Shown: piece by piece, positions 1 to 7,427 of the stretch | Position numbering within the stretch: the stretch's first letter is position 1 | Layout: every line of letters starts with the position of its first letter | Translations under genes and position numbers: made by a program | Notes under the pieces: model-generated | Told to the model about the DNA's origin: nothing | The model's database searches: none | The model's input: only the letters and a program-made list of their open reading frames with translations | NCBI GenBank assembly: GCA_013214445.1 | Contig: JABSPG010000030.1 | Location: 1 to 15,696, forward strand | Length of the DNA: 15,696 bases | Direction of reading: 5' to 3' | Source: Ekhidna sp. | Lineage (GTDB): Bacteria > Bacteroidota > Bacteroidia > Cytophagales > Cyclobacteriaceae

Positions 1-205
1 AAGCTGTGGTGTAGAAGGTTACACTATGATTTACAATCAGGCTTTTCCCAGGGGTAGCTACTTTTTTAAGTTTTGAATCAAGAAAAAACTTGCTGAGCTT
101 TTCTGGATTCTCAGGGATTACTTCGATCTCTGCAGATTTATCCTGAGCAAAATTCGGGAAGCAGCAGCAGCATAAAAGGAAGATTAATGAAATATTTTTT
201 TTCAT
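1..205 (-). CDS. N-terminal part of an exported protein of unknown function (cut by window edge)
   Basis: An open frame starts at the ATG at 205-203 and stays open for 68 codons to the window edge. The first residues, MKKNISLIFLLCCCCFPNFA followed by QDKS, form a classic Sec signal peptide: two lysines, a hydrophobic core and a likely cleavage near A-Q. The run of four cysteines from four successive TGC codons is inside the hydrophobic core, and no clear lipobox is seen. The visible mature part (from about residue 21) is charged and soluble-looking, with a E-I-E-V-I-P-E-N-P-E stretch, and resembles the beginning of a periplasmic or surface protein, but I do not recognise the family. It is transcribed divergently from the sensor kinase at 424. 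No Shine-Dalgarno sequence is visible, which is normal in Bacteroidota. Confidence 0.75.
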   Translation of the reverse strand, partial: MKKNISLIFLLCCCCFPNFAQDKSAEIEVIPENPEKLSKFFLDSKLKKVATPGKSLIVNHSVTFYTTA

Positions 206-423
206 AATAAGTGCTTGAAGTTTCTCTCAAAAGTCCTTTGTTCAGAGCACTAATCAGTAGGGCATTTGCCGTATTTCTAGATTTGAAAAGTTCATTCTTT
301 TTTATTTTGAGGTCCTGTGATCAAAAGGACACTTTCCTCAGCCAATAATACTATGCTCTTTAATGCATGGTTAGAACAGTCGCTTTTCTCCATTGGATTT
401 GTTTGTTTGAGTAGTTTTGATTT
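206..423. promoter_or_regulatory. Divergent intergenic region with candidate -7 boxes and a hairpin
   Basis: This 218-base spacer separates the minus-strand exported protein from the plus-strand kinase. Two exact matches to the Bacteroidota -7 consensus TAnnTTTG are visible on the plus strand, TAGATTTG at 278-285 and TAGTTTTG at 412-419. Neither has a TTTG -33 box at the usual distance. The second lies only four bases before the kinase ATG, so if real it would give an essentially leaderless mRNA. A nested inverted repeat, GTCCT (312-316) with AGGAC (326-330) flanked by GAGG/CCTC (309-312 and 336-339), could form a hairpin in a longer leader. Motif matches of this length arise often by chance in AT-rich DNA, so the assignment is tentative. 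Confidence 0.3.
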
Positions 424-3393
424 ATGAGAAACGCCATTCTCATCTTATACTCATTAATACTTCATGTGTCGCATGCACAGTATCGATTTGACCACTTAAG
501 TGGAGAAGATGGTTTAAGTCAAAATTCGGTAAACGATATTATTGAGGATTCTGAACGGTTCATGTGGCTGGCAACACAGGACGGACTCAATCGATATGAC
601 GGTTATGACTTCAAAGTATACAATCTCAATTCAGACCCTCCGCTCTCCTCAAACTTTGTATGGAGTTTGGTAGAGGATCCATCGGGTAATATTTGGATGG
701 CTTCTTCTGTTGGAGCCACTCGTCTTAATTGGAGAAATGGATCCTCGACAAGGTTCTATTCTGACATTACAAAAAAAATGACTTCCACTGGGAATCAGGT
801 TAGTCGAGTCATTTTGAAAGGGGATACAGTGATCATTGCTTATGATGGAATGGGTTCCGTTAAGCTTCATCACCAAGCCTATTCAGAGATTGATGAAATA
901 TCTCTTGATACTACACACCTTCATTACGCTGCTGATACCGAACAAAAAAGGTATTTGTACGACGAGTTTAGGATCAGTGACAAACTGGTTGTCATCTCCA
1001 TGAGCCATCTGCTCATTAATGATGAACAATTCGCTTATCCAGAGGGCTTCACTGTAAATAATTTCCAGGGAGATTGTTATCTGTACCAGAATGGGTTTTT
1101 TCTGGGTACATCGGGAGGACTTTTGTATTTTGATTTAATTAAGAAGAAATTTTCACAAACATGTCTTGATCAATCAGTCAGCCAAATATCACAAAGCCCC
1201 GACGCAAAGAATTTATGGATTGGCACAGCGAATGGAATTCAAGTATATGATCCATCTTCTATGACATGTGGAGTGAGAATAGAAACAGAGTCAGCATCCT
1301 ACTCTTTGAGTAGCTCCTCTATCTCCTCTATTTATCGAGCATCTGATGGTATATACTGGATTGGTACGGCAAATGGGGGTATAAATCTTTACAATCCACT
1401 GAAAGATAATTTTAGGTTCCTCAATAAGGAGGGAGGATTAAATGGGAAACCTGTCTGGGATGTATTAAAGATTCAAGAGAATCTTTTCATTGCTTCGGAT
1501 CAGGGTTTTTTCCATATTATGCTCTATGACAAGGATCAACAGACTTTCTTAAAAGATGAGATAACCTTGATGGCGAAGGTTAACCACAGCCTCCTTTCTG
1601 AGGAGAGGATAACAACCCTCTTTGAAATCGATGAAAACCGATTGCTGATTGGTACGCATAGTGGGATATTGGCATCTTATGATATGCAGAAGAGGAGTAT
1701 TACCCAAGTGGAAAGACTGCAGGGCAGCCCGGTAATTTCCGGTATAGTGGAAAGGAGAGATACATTCTATGTGACAACTCATTCCGGTCTACGAATCTTA
1801 GATCAGGACTTGCGGGAAGTTATGCATTGGGGATATGATTTTGATCCAGATAAATACAAGACAAGCTACTTTCTCAGTGCTTTCAAGGCTAGAGATGGCT
1901 CGTTATGGTTTGGGGCTAATAATGGATTTTATATTTATGACACCTTAAGTGAATTGACTCATATTCCTTTCGATGAAGACGATCTACGTTACAGTCCGGC
2001 TCACTACTTCATTACTGGTTTTTTCGAAGATGATGAGCATAAAATATGGATGTCTACTTTCGGAGGAGGTGTCAGCTGCTTCGATAGAGAGACAAGTAAA
2101 TTTATGCACTATCGAGAGCAGGACGGATTGATTCATAACACCTGCTCGTCCATCGAAGGCTACAAAAACAAGGTTTTTGTTAGCACAAATGCGGGGTTGA
2201 GCGTAATTGATCGGTCAAGTGGTTCTATCACAAATTATGCTAAGGAGGATGGTATCATCAGTAGTGAGTTTGCAATAGCTTCTTCATTCAGATTTGACGA
2301 TGAAATCTACTTTGGAGGATTGGATGGGATCACTATGTTCAATCCAACTAGTCTGAATGAATTTCAATTGGAGGAGCCTCTTATCACAGAATTAGAAGTA
2401 AACTATGAACCCGACATCTTTTCGAAAATATCGAACAATCAACTATTCTTAGAACCCTCCGACAAGATCTTCACACTTTCTTTTTCGGGCATGTCCTATC
2501 AGAAAGGGAGTCTCATGAAATATGCCTATCGAATGAAAGGTTTTGAAGACGATTGGGTCTTTACAAATGCAGGAAATAGAAAAGCTACGTACTCCCTCGG
2601 TCCGGGAAACTACCTGTTTGAGGTCAAAACCATTTTAGATGGAAGGGAAAGTGACGTATCTCAGCTACAAGTAATCCGATTGCCTGCTTTCTATCAAACT
2701 TGGTGGTTCATTACCCTTTCAGTTGTATTTATTATTCTCTTAATTGTAGCTATATCACGTTATTTTTCATATCAAGCTTTGAAGGATCGTCTACGTGCAT
2801 TAGAAGTGCAACAAAAGATTCAGAAAGAGAGGGAACGGATTAGCAGAGATTTGCATGACAATGTTGGCTCTCAGATTACCTACATAGCTACAACACTTGA
2901 TGGGCTATCAGTAGGAGACCATGAAGAGGTTAGGGAGCTTGGCGATTTTACGAGGGCTACCATGCGCCAGCTTCGCGAAACAATTTGGGTAATCAATAGG
3001 GATAAGGTAACGATTGCAGAGCTTCAAGCCAAGATCATTGATTATTTGTCTGAGGTATTGAAATACAGACCCGAAATTAGGCATGAAGTAAAAATTCCTA
3101 AGGATCCAATTGAGCTTAATCCAGAGCGAGCTATCAATATTTTCAGAATAATTCAAGAGGCAGTAAATAATGTGCTAAAGCATGCAAAAGCGTCTACGAT
3201 CAGAATAGAATGGAGTGGGGATACCAATGCTACATTGACAATTTCTGATGATGGTATTGGTTTTGATGGAAAAGAAAAGCTTGGACATTTTGGCCTACTC
3301 AACTTGAGAAGTAGGGCTTCTGATTTAGGAGCGGCATTTGCGATTGAATCGGTCATTGGGAAAGGTACGGTGATCAGTATTTCCAATTTATAA
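424..3393 (+). CDS. Two-propeller periplasmic sensor histidine kinase (Reg_prop, Y_Y_Y, HisKA_3, HATPase)
   Basis: This is a membrane sensor kinase. A signal peptide (residues 1-18, ending SHA before QYRF) is followed by about 650 residues of beta-propeller repeats with the usual marks, such as EDGLSQNSVNDI, LWIGTANGIQVYDP (near 265) and YWIGTANGGINLYNP; this is the Reg_prop type, normally two seven-bladed propellers. A Y_Y_Y-type beta-sandwich lies at about 665-755 (MKYAYRMKGFEDDWVF). A single membrane helix spans about 760-781. The cytoplasmic part has the HisKA_3 phosphoacceptor motif ERISRDLHDNVG with His811, an N box with Asn915/Asn916 (QEAVNNVLKHAKAS) and a G box at 942-946 (DDGIG). There is no receiver or AraC DNA-binding domain after it, so it is not a one-protein hybrid regulator of the polysaccharide-utilisation kind; its output must be the response regulator 50 bases downstream. 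The ligand is unknown. Length and domain order fit the family, and the gene looks intact. Confidence 0.93.
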   Translation: MRNAILILYSLILHVSHAQYRFDHLSGEDGLSQNSVNDIIEDSERFMWLATQDGLNRYDGYDFKVYNLNSDPPLSSNFVWSLVEDPSGNIWMASSVGATRLNWRNGSSTRFYSDITKKMTSTGNQVSRVILKGDTVIIAYDGMGSVKLHHQAYSEIDEISLDTTHLHYAADTEQKRYLYDEFRISDKLVVISMSHLLINDEQFAYPEGFTVNNFQGDCYLYQNGFFLGTSGGLLYFDLIKKKFSQTCLDQSVSQISQSPDAKNLWIGTANGIQVYDPSSMTCGVRIETESASYSLSSSSISSIYRASDGIYWIGTANGGINLYNPLKDNFRFLNKEGGLNGKPVWDVLKIQENLFIASDQGFFHIMLYDKDQQTFLKDEITLMAKVNHSLLSEERITTLFEIDENRLLIGTHSGILASYDMQKRSITQVERLQGSPVISGIVERRDTFYVTTHSGLRILDQDLREVMHWGYDFDPDKYKTSYFLSAFKARDGSLWFGANNGFYIYDTLSELTHIPFDEDDLRYSPAHYFITGFFEDDEHKIWMSTFGGGVSCFDRETSKFMHYREQDGLIHNTCSSIEGYKNKVFVSTNAGLSVIDRSSGSITNYAKEDGIISSEFAIASSFRFDDEIYFGGLDGITMFNPTSLNEFQLEEPLITELEVNYEPDIFSKISNNQLFLEPSDKIFTLSFSGMSYQKGSLMKYAYRMKGFEDDWVFTNAGNRKATYSLGPGNYLFEVKTILDGRESDVSQLQVIRLPAFYQTWWFITLSVVFIILLIVAISRYFSYQALKDRLRALEVQQKIQKERERISRDLHDNVGSQITYIATTLDGLSVGDHEEVRELGDFTRATMRQLRETIWVINRDKVTIAELQAKIIDYLSEVLKYRPEIRHEVKIPKDPIELNPERAINIFRIIQEAVNNVLKHAKASTIRIEWSGDTNATLTISDDGIGFDGKEKLGHFGLLNLRSRASDLGAAFAIESVIGKGTVISISNL

Positions 3394-3443
3394 ATAGGTC
3401 AAATGACGTAAGGGTGTTTGAAAAATCATGGATAGATTTAGGC

Positions 3444-4094
3444 ATGCAGATCAAGATAGGACTGGCTGATGATAACCCTCAATTACTCAAATCCATAACA
3501 CATGGGCTAAATAAGTACGAGCACATTCAACTTGAATTTGTCGCACTAAATGGGAATGAAGTCCTAGACCATCTAGTAGAAAAGTCGATTGATGTAATGT
3601 TGATGGATATCAATATGCCAGTCATGAATGGCATAGAGGCCACTCAAAAGCTAAAAGATGAGTATCCTGATGTTAAAGTGATAATGCTCACCGTTTTTGA
3701 CGAAAATGATAAGATTTTTGATTCTATTTTGGCTGGCGCCTCTGGGTACTTGCTAAAGGATGTAAAGACCATCCAAATCATTGAAGCGATTGAAGATGTG
3801 CTGGATGGAGGAGCACCCATGAGTCCAGAAATTGCAACTCGTATTTTAGGATTACTTAGGGGGAAGTCTACTGGCGAATTGCAACAGCAGAGGGCGGACA
3901 AGTTTGGATTAACAAAGAGGCAGCTCGAAATATTACAAGAGATTGCTTTAGGCTCTCATTATAATCAGATAGCTGAAAAGCTTTTTATTTCTCCTAAGAC
4001 GGTTAGGAAGCACATTGAAAATATCTATTCGAAGCTACATGTGCACAACAAGGTGGAGGCGATACAGCTGGCAATGAAACACAAGATTATCTAA
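3444..4094 (+). CDS. NarL/FixJ-family response regulator (REC + LuxR HTH)
   Basis: The protein has a receiver domain followed by a LuxR-type helix-turn-helix. With the ATG at 3444 as start (216 residues) the receiver begins MQIKIGLADDN, as expected for the family; a GTG at 3414 would add ten residues that do not belong to the fold, so I prefer 3444. Visible key residues are the acidic pair Asp9/Asp10, the phosphoacceptor Asp55 (VMLMDINMP), the switch Thr83 and the invariant Lys105 (YLLKDVK). The HTH spans about 156-212 (LTKRQLEILQEIALGS, then ISPKTVRKHIENIYSKLHV). It lies 50 bases after the kinase, same strand, and is almost certainly its cognate DNA-binding output. All catalytic residues are present. 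Target genes cannot be read from the sequence. Confidence 0.95.
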   Translation: MQIKIGLADDNPQLLKSITHGLNKYEHIQLEFVALNGNEVLDHLVEKSIDVMLMDINMPVMNGIEATQKLKDEYPDVKVIMLTVFDENDKIFDSILAGASGYLLKDVKTIQIIEAIEDVLDGGAPMSPEIATRILGLLRGKSTGELQQQRADKFGLTKRQLEILQEIALGSHYNQIAEKLFISPKTVRKHIENIYSKLHVHNKVEAIQLAMKHKII

Positions 4095-4095
4095 G

Positions 4096-4119
4096 GGTAG
4101 AAGAAAGCTTTCATCTACC
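4096..4119. terminator. Palindromic hairpin between convergent genes
   Basis: GGTAGA (4096-4101) pairs with TCTACC (4114-4119); between them, after a single A:A mismatch, lies the self-complementary GAAAGCTTTC (4103-4112). The hairpin starts one base after the regulator's stop codon and fills most of the 40-base gap to the end of the convergent minus-strand gene. It has no clear T-tract on either side, so it may be a weak bidirectional terminator or an mRNA 3'-end stabiliser rather than a canonical intrinsic terminator. Confidence 0.5.
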
Positions 4120-4134
4120 TGCCACAATCTGCGA

Positions 4135-4497
4135 CTAATCAACAGGGTAAGGCACAAAAACGAAATTGGTAAACTCCTGATCTATGACGAACAAGCAGCA
4201 GAATTCATCAGGATCTTTGTAATTCTCTTTGAAGATCTTTTCATCAACTAGCAACCCTCGCTGCACAAATTCTTCCATAAAAGAAGCATAGTAGTGCCAA
4301 TCATTTTCAGCCTGAAAAGCTTCCACCAACACCTGCCCGATTGGTTGGCTAACCTGGCACATAGGGAAAACGGGGTATTTGGAAAACTCCTGCTTTCGGA
4401 TAGCATACGAAGCTTCCTTTAGCGGCTCAGCTACTTTTACAAAATCAGAAGAAATGCGCCCAAGTTGTTTGGGGTTTAATTCAGGATCGTTCTGCAT
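4135..4497 (-). CDS. Small conserved Bacteroidota-type protein, function unknown
   Basis: This 120-residue acidic, soluble protein has no signal peptide or membrane helix. Characteristic stretches are LKEASYAIRKQEFSKYPVFP (near 26-45), WHYYASFMEEFVQRGLL and the C-terminal DEFCCLFVIDQEFTNFVFVP. Proteins with this overall pattern recur as an uncharacterised family in Bacteroidota, as far as I recall; I know no assigned function. The start ATG at 4497 gives the full-looking protein. It lies 41 bases downstream of the oxidoreductase gene on the same strand and is probably co-transcribed with it, although nothing links the two functionally. The gene has no visible lesion. Confidence 0.75.
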   Translation of the reverse strand: MQNDPELNPKQLGRISSDFVKVAEPLKEASYAIRKQEFSKYPVFPMCQVSQPIGQVLVEAFQAENDWHYYASFMEEFVQRGLLVDEKIFKENYKDPDEFCCLFVIDQEFTNFVFVPYPVD

Positions 4498-4538
4498 GAT
4501 GCAAATTTAGAATCGGCTGAGAACATTCGATCATCTGA

Positions 4539-5528
4539 CTAAGGTAATTTGATGACAACTTTTCCAGTGAAAGCGTTCTCATCCATAAGCTTATGCGCCT
4601 TGGGCAGATCCTTGAATTCAAACACTGAATCAATGTGTGGTTTATAGATACCCTTTTCTACTCTATTGATAATCTCTTGAATTTTTTCACCATCCTTTTT
4701 TACCGATATAGTTCCACTATCATAGAATCCTACCCTAGGCTTGATTAAAGCCTTCGCAAAGCTCCCTGCCTTGTCTGTACCATAGCTGTCAGTTAATGAA
4801 CCTGCCAGGCAGAGGTATGCTTTTTTTGATCTCAAGTTAAAGTCGTCCTTGAGTGAGGTTTTGCTCACGATGGTGTCCACCACTCCATCTGCACCGTCAG
4901 GCCATTCTTTCAGTACCTCTTTTGCCACTTCTCCAGATGAGACAAGCGCTTTATGCATTCCTATGCTTAGCATTTTTGACACTTTGTGTTTGCTTCGTGT
5001 CACTCCTATCACCTTTCCGCCTAGATGGTTTACAATTTGTGTGATTCCAATCGCAAGTGCAGAAGCCCCGGGTCTCACAATAATTTTGGGCTGATCAAAT
5101 TTTTCAAGTTTCAAGGCATGAAAGCAGCAGCCCCAGGCTGTAAAGTAGGTTTCTGGAATGGAGGCTAAGGTAGTCCAGTCTAGCTGTGTTTCTAGTGGGA
5201 AAACGTTCGTGACCGGAACCACGGTTTGTTCAGCATATGATCCGTCGTAAGCTCTTCCCATTTCACCCATGGCTGCACAAACAACCTGACCCGCTTTCAG
5301 TTCCTCACCAGGACAATCAATTACCTCACCCGCACACTCTATTCCTATTATTCTAGGGAACTTAACTGCCTTTCCAGATCCACCTATCCTTGTCACTGCT
5401 TCAGCACGATTGAGTCCAAACGCTCGGATGGCAATGCGCACCTGACCCATTTTTGCGGTAGGATCTGGTACAGTGTTGAGTTCTAACGATCGGTAATCTC
5501 CAGGTTGTTTGATCACATAAGCTTTCAT
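4539..5528 (-). CDS. Zinc-independent MDR-family alcohol dehydrogenase / quinone oxidoreductase-like protein
   Basis: This 329-residue protein belongs to the medium-chain dehydrogenase/reductase superfamily, in the quinone oxidoreductase branch: an N-terminal GroES-like domain (MKAYVIKQPGDYRSLEL, then FGLNRAEAVTRIG and FPRIIGIECAGEV) and a Rossmann nucleotide-binding domain from about residue 120 to 260. Catalytic-zinc cysteine/histidine ligands are absent, as expected for quinone reductases, which use NADPH. The nucleotide-binding loop reads RPGASALAIG (152-161); where the family usually has A-x-x-G-x-x-G/A, a Gly is replaced by Ala159. This agrees with a functional but divergent loop, as the next Gly161 is present. 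A start at the ATG at 5528 gives the standard N terminus. The substrate cannot be predicted. It is probably the first gene of a two-gene transcript with the small protein downstream. Confidence 0.88.
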   Translation of the reverse strand: MKAYVIKQPGDYRSLELNTVPDPTAKMGQVRIAIRAFGLNRAEAVTRIGGSGKAVKFPRIIGIECAGEVIDCPGEELKAGQVVCAAMGEMGRAYDGSYAEQTVVPVTNVFPLETQLDWTTLASIPETYFTAWGCCFHALKLEKFDQPKIIVRPGASALAIGITQIVNHLGGKVIGVTRSKHKVSKMLSIGMHKALVSSGEVAKEVLKEWPDGADGVVDTIVSKTSLKDDFNLRSKKAYLCLAGSLTDSYGTDKAGSFAKALIKPRVGFYDSGTISVKKDGEKIQEIINRVEKGIYKPHIDSVFEFKDLPKAHKLMDENAFTGKVVIKLP

Positions 5529-5601
5529 AATTGTAAGCTACTATTAAAATAGAATCTACATTGATCGATTGATCTAAAAGGATAATCAATACTAGAAGCT
5601 C

Positions 5602-5617
5602 CAACTTGTCTAAGTTG
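5602..5617. repeat. Perfect 16-base dyad upstream of the oxidoreductase gene
   Basis: CAACTT, a four-base spacer GTCT, and AAGTTG form a perfect inverted repeat about 75-90 bases upstream of the oxidoreductase start codon. There is no T-tract on either strand, so it does not look like a terminator; an operator for the minus-strand gene pair is possible. Chance occurrence of a six-base stem in AT-rich DNA cannot be excluded. Confidence 0.3.
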
Positions 5618-5689
5618 AACTACCTAAAAATCTTCTCCAACAATACCACACTTTCCACATGAGATGTTTGTAAGGGTGAAAATTACACT

Positions 5690-5968
5690 CTATTGAGCGT
5701 ATAGGCTATTTTTTAGGTTGAACTTGATCTTCGCGGACAAGATTCGGACAAAGGAATGCTGATCTCTCAGTTTTTCCCAAGATAAGTTGAGAATATATGG
5801 GAAGTCATTCTCAAGTAAAAAAATTTACATAAGGTATCGGGTATATAGTCTTGGCGTAAAAGCATTATCCGTTTTTCTTTTTGTGATCCATTTGGTCATT
5901 TCCTTCATCTAGTAGTTGCTAAAGTGAGTTGACTTACCTGCATCAAAAGAGGTCAACAGTTTCTTCAT
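5690..5968 (-). pseudogene. Remnant of an unidentified gene with two internal stops
   Basis: From the ATG at 5968 one frame reads MKKLLTSFDAGKSTHFSNY, meets a TAG at 5911-5909, continues directly with MKEMTKWITKRKTDNAFTP, meets a TAA at 5827-5825, and continues with plausible protein sequence (DFPYILNLSWEKLRDQHSF, then ILSAKIKFNLKN) to a TAG at 5692-5690. The frame would encode about 90 residues if both internal stops were sense codons. The start overlaps the stop of the upstream frame by ATGA, the usual sign of translational coupling. I do not recognise the family. Read as a decayed gene; the alternative is that all this is chance, since no piece exceeds 41 codons. Confidence 0.35.
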
Positions 5969-6135
5969 CTTTTTCTTTTCAATTGGCTAAAAACAAACCT
6001 TAGATACAGAAATGAGAGTAGACCTAAACCAGCGATAGTGATTGTGTTGATAAACAGGCTGGTATAAAAACTAGCAGTGACCCCAATCATGCAAATGAGT
6101 AAGAATAATGGAGATAAGATTTTCAAAAGACCCAA
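5965..6135 (-). pseudogene. Fragment encoding two hydrophobic segments, probably the end of a lost membrane protein
   Basis: A frame from TTG at 6135 (first ATG at 6090) ends with TGA at 5967-5965. It encodes strongly hydrophobic stretches, ILSPLFLLICMIGVTA and TITIAGLGLLSFLYLRFVF, and ends QLKRKR, which fits two membrane helices with a positively charged cytoplasmic tail. Two TAA stops lie just upstream in the same frame, so only a C-terminal fragment remains or it is a very small membrane protein. Its stop overlaps the next frame's ATG (ATGA). Family unknown; a functional small membrane protein of 41-56 residues is the alternative. Confidence 0.35.
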
Positions 6136-6221
6136 TTGTCCACATAGGAGTTATTAAATGTCGTCATGAAAGATGAAGTTAGTAATCTGCTGAATTTACC
6201 GGTTTGCAAGCAAAGGGTTAA

Positions 6222-6344
6222 ATACCTGCTGCAGTAAAAGAATATGAATCGCTCATCAAAACAACAGGGATATCCTATGCGCACAAATACCAATTTGGGG
6301 GTATCTTATGGAAATCTGTGACGATTAATTTTGATGGAGCCTAA
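6222..6344 (+). pseudogene. Possible C-terminal fragment of a lost gene
   Basis: This frame has no start codon but reads as well-composed protein, with AAVKEYESLIKTTGISYAHK followed by YQFGGILWKSVTINFDGA and a TAA at 6342-6344. The same frame is blocked by stops at 6219 and 6183 upstream, between which SAEFTGLQAKG is encoded. The sequence resembles the end of a small soluble protein but I do not recognise it. It ends 21 bases before the next gene. Evidence is compositional only. Confidence 0.25.
6326..6333 (+). promoter_or_regulatory. Candidate -7 promoter box for the Cys-rich secreted protein gene
   Basis: TAATTTTG matches the Bacteroidota -7 consensus TAnnTTTG and would start transcription near 6340, giving a leader of about 25 bases. 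A TTTG at 6294-6297 is too far away (28 bases) for a standard -33 element, so the call rests on one box. Confidence 0.3.
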
Positions 6345-6365
6345 CATTTGCTAAATCAAAACATC

Positions 6366-7427
6366 ATGAAAAAACTCAAAACCGAAAGGTTCAATCGCTC
6401 TCTGAGTACGGTCCTGTTTACTCTATTTGTTCTAGCATTCAACCCACTGTGGAGTCAAAACAACTTTGGAACATGGTGTGTTAAGCAGTGTGTGTCGATG
6501 AACGGAGAGTGCGTTCTTGAGGAGAATGGGGCTCCATACATTGATGGCACAACGGATAATATCCTCGACTTAAGGATCTTTATAAGGCCGGTTGTGATTG
6601 ATGGTATACCATGCATCTATACTCGATCAAATTACAAGCCAAAAGGTGCGAACTATCCTGCCAAGTCACTTTGGCCGATAAGTGTAGGCGGATTAAATAT
6701 TTACGAATACATTCGAAATATTCTGCAGGCTGATGAGATAGCATATCCGATAAGGTCATATATAGATCAAAATGCGATTGTCATAGTAGACAAAAGAATG
6801 TATGACTTTTCTAAAACGCGATCCTTTGACATGGGAAACATTCGTAAAGTGCTTTTGGTAGAGTATGGAAAAAAAGCAAGTCTTCATGCATACAGGAACC
6901 TTCAGGTGCAATTGGAACTGAACAAAAGAGGTCACAATCTGGAGCTTGATGGAAAGTGGGGGCCAATGACCACAAGAGCCTATAAGGAAGAGGTACGCTT
7001 GGACTTCCCTATCTCATTAGCAATGTCTGGCTATGGAGATATTTCGATGAATTTTGTAGATAGCGATGACTTTTTGAAGTACTACAGTCAGACTATCAGG
7101 CGAAATGATGTGTGCGTTCAAGAGATGTGCGTGAATACTGAGGGCGAGCTCTTATTTAAGGCAGCTTGTGGCATCCTCAGCTTTGAGGCTACAACTGATG
7201 AACAGCTAGTACTTGAAATAAATCATGATTTAGTGGCAAGAAGTTTTGTGATCAAGAAAGGTCAAAAGGTGACAGATCAAGATGGTTGTGTGATGCTAAG
7301 AGAAAACTGTTTTGGTTCTCGCTTAGGTAATAGGACCGTTGAGATCGACTGTGATGATAACAAAATAAGCATCCCAATGGACAACAGGGCGAAACTGATC
7401 GGAAAGACGTCTTCCTTAAAACTGTGA
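6366..7427 (+). CDS. Secreted Cys-rich protein with a peptidoglycan-binding-like motif
   Basis: The start is the ATG at 6366, which gives a standard signal peptide of about 31 residues ending in W-S-Q; an upstream in-frame TTG at 6348 would only add a non-signal extension. The 353-residue product is exported. Residues about 176-212 carry a peptidoglycan-binding-domain-1-like motif: LQ at 179-180, GHNLELDGKWGP with Asp195, Gly196, Gly199 and Pro200, then a threonine pair and R-A-Y. Cysteines cluster after the signal (Cys38, Cys42, Cys49), again in a similar pattern (VCVQEMCVNTEGE) around 255-265, and near the C terminus (GCVMLRENC, then IDCDD), suggesting disulphides and perhaps an internal duplication. 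Likely a periplasmic or surface protein touching the cell wall; no catalytic domain is seen. The gene appears intact and stands alone. Confidence 0.75.
   Translation: MKKLKTERFNRSLSTVLFTLFVLAFNPLWSQNNFGTWCVKQCVSMNGECVLEENGAPYIDGTTDNILDLRIFIRPVVIDGIPCIYTRSNYKPKGANYPAKSLWPISVGGLNIYEYIRNILQADEIAYPIRSYIDQNAIVIVDKRMYDFSKTRSFDMGNIRKVLLVEYGKKASLHAYRNLQVQLELNKRGHNLELDGKWGPMTTRAYKEEVRLDFPISLAMSGYGDISMNFVDSDDFLKYYSQTIRRNDVCVQEMCVNTEGELLFKAACGILSFEATTDEQLVLEINHDLVARSFVIKKGQKVTDQDGCVMLRENCFGSRLGNRTVEIDCDDNKISIPMDNRAKLIGKTSSLKL

Larger units (their letters stand above)
5529..6365. other. Long gene-poor region containing eroded reading frames
   Basis: No intact gene of convincing length is present here. 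On the minus strand two adjoining frames (5690-5968 and 5965-6135) keep protein-like composition, and on the plus strand a 40-codon frame without a start (6222-6344) does so. Next to the oxidoreductase gene are a tandem TTGATC repeat (5561-5566 and 5569-5574) and a perfect dyad at 5602-5617. The remainder shows nothing that I can interpret. The overall picture is of decayed genes between two intact units. Confidence 0.5.

Noticed and set aside
3414..3443. GTG start ten codons upstream of the response regulator ATG
   Set aside because: The added residues precede the receiver fold's first strand, and the ATG at 3444 gives the family-typical N terminus.
5401..5604. 67-codon minus-strand frame overlapping the oxidoreductase start
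   Set aside because: It overlaps the well-supported MDR gene in another frame and lacks any family signature.
6166..6237. Small plus-strand ORF beginning MKDEVSNLLNLPVCKQ
   Set aside because: Twenty-three codons only, with no supporting motif; it overlaps a better-composed frame region and is likely chance.
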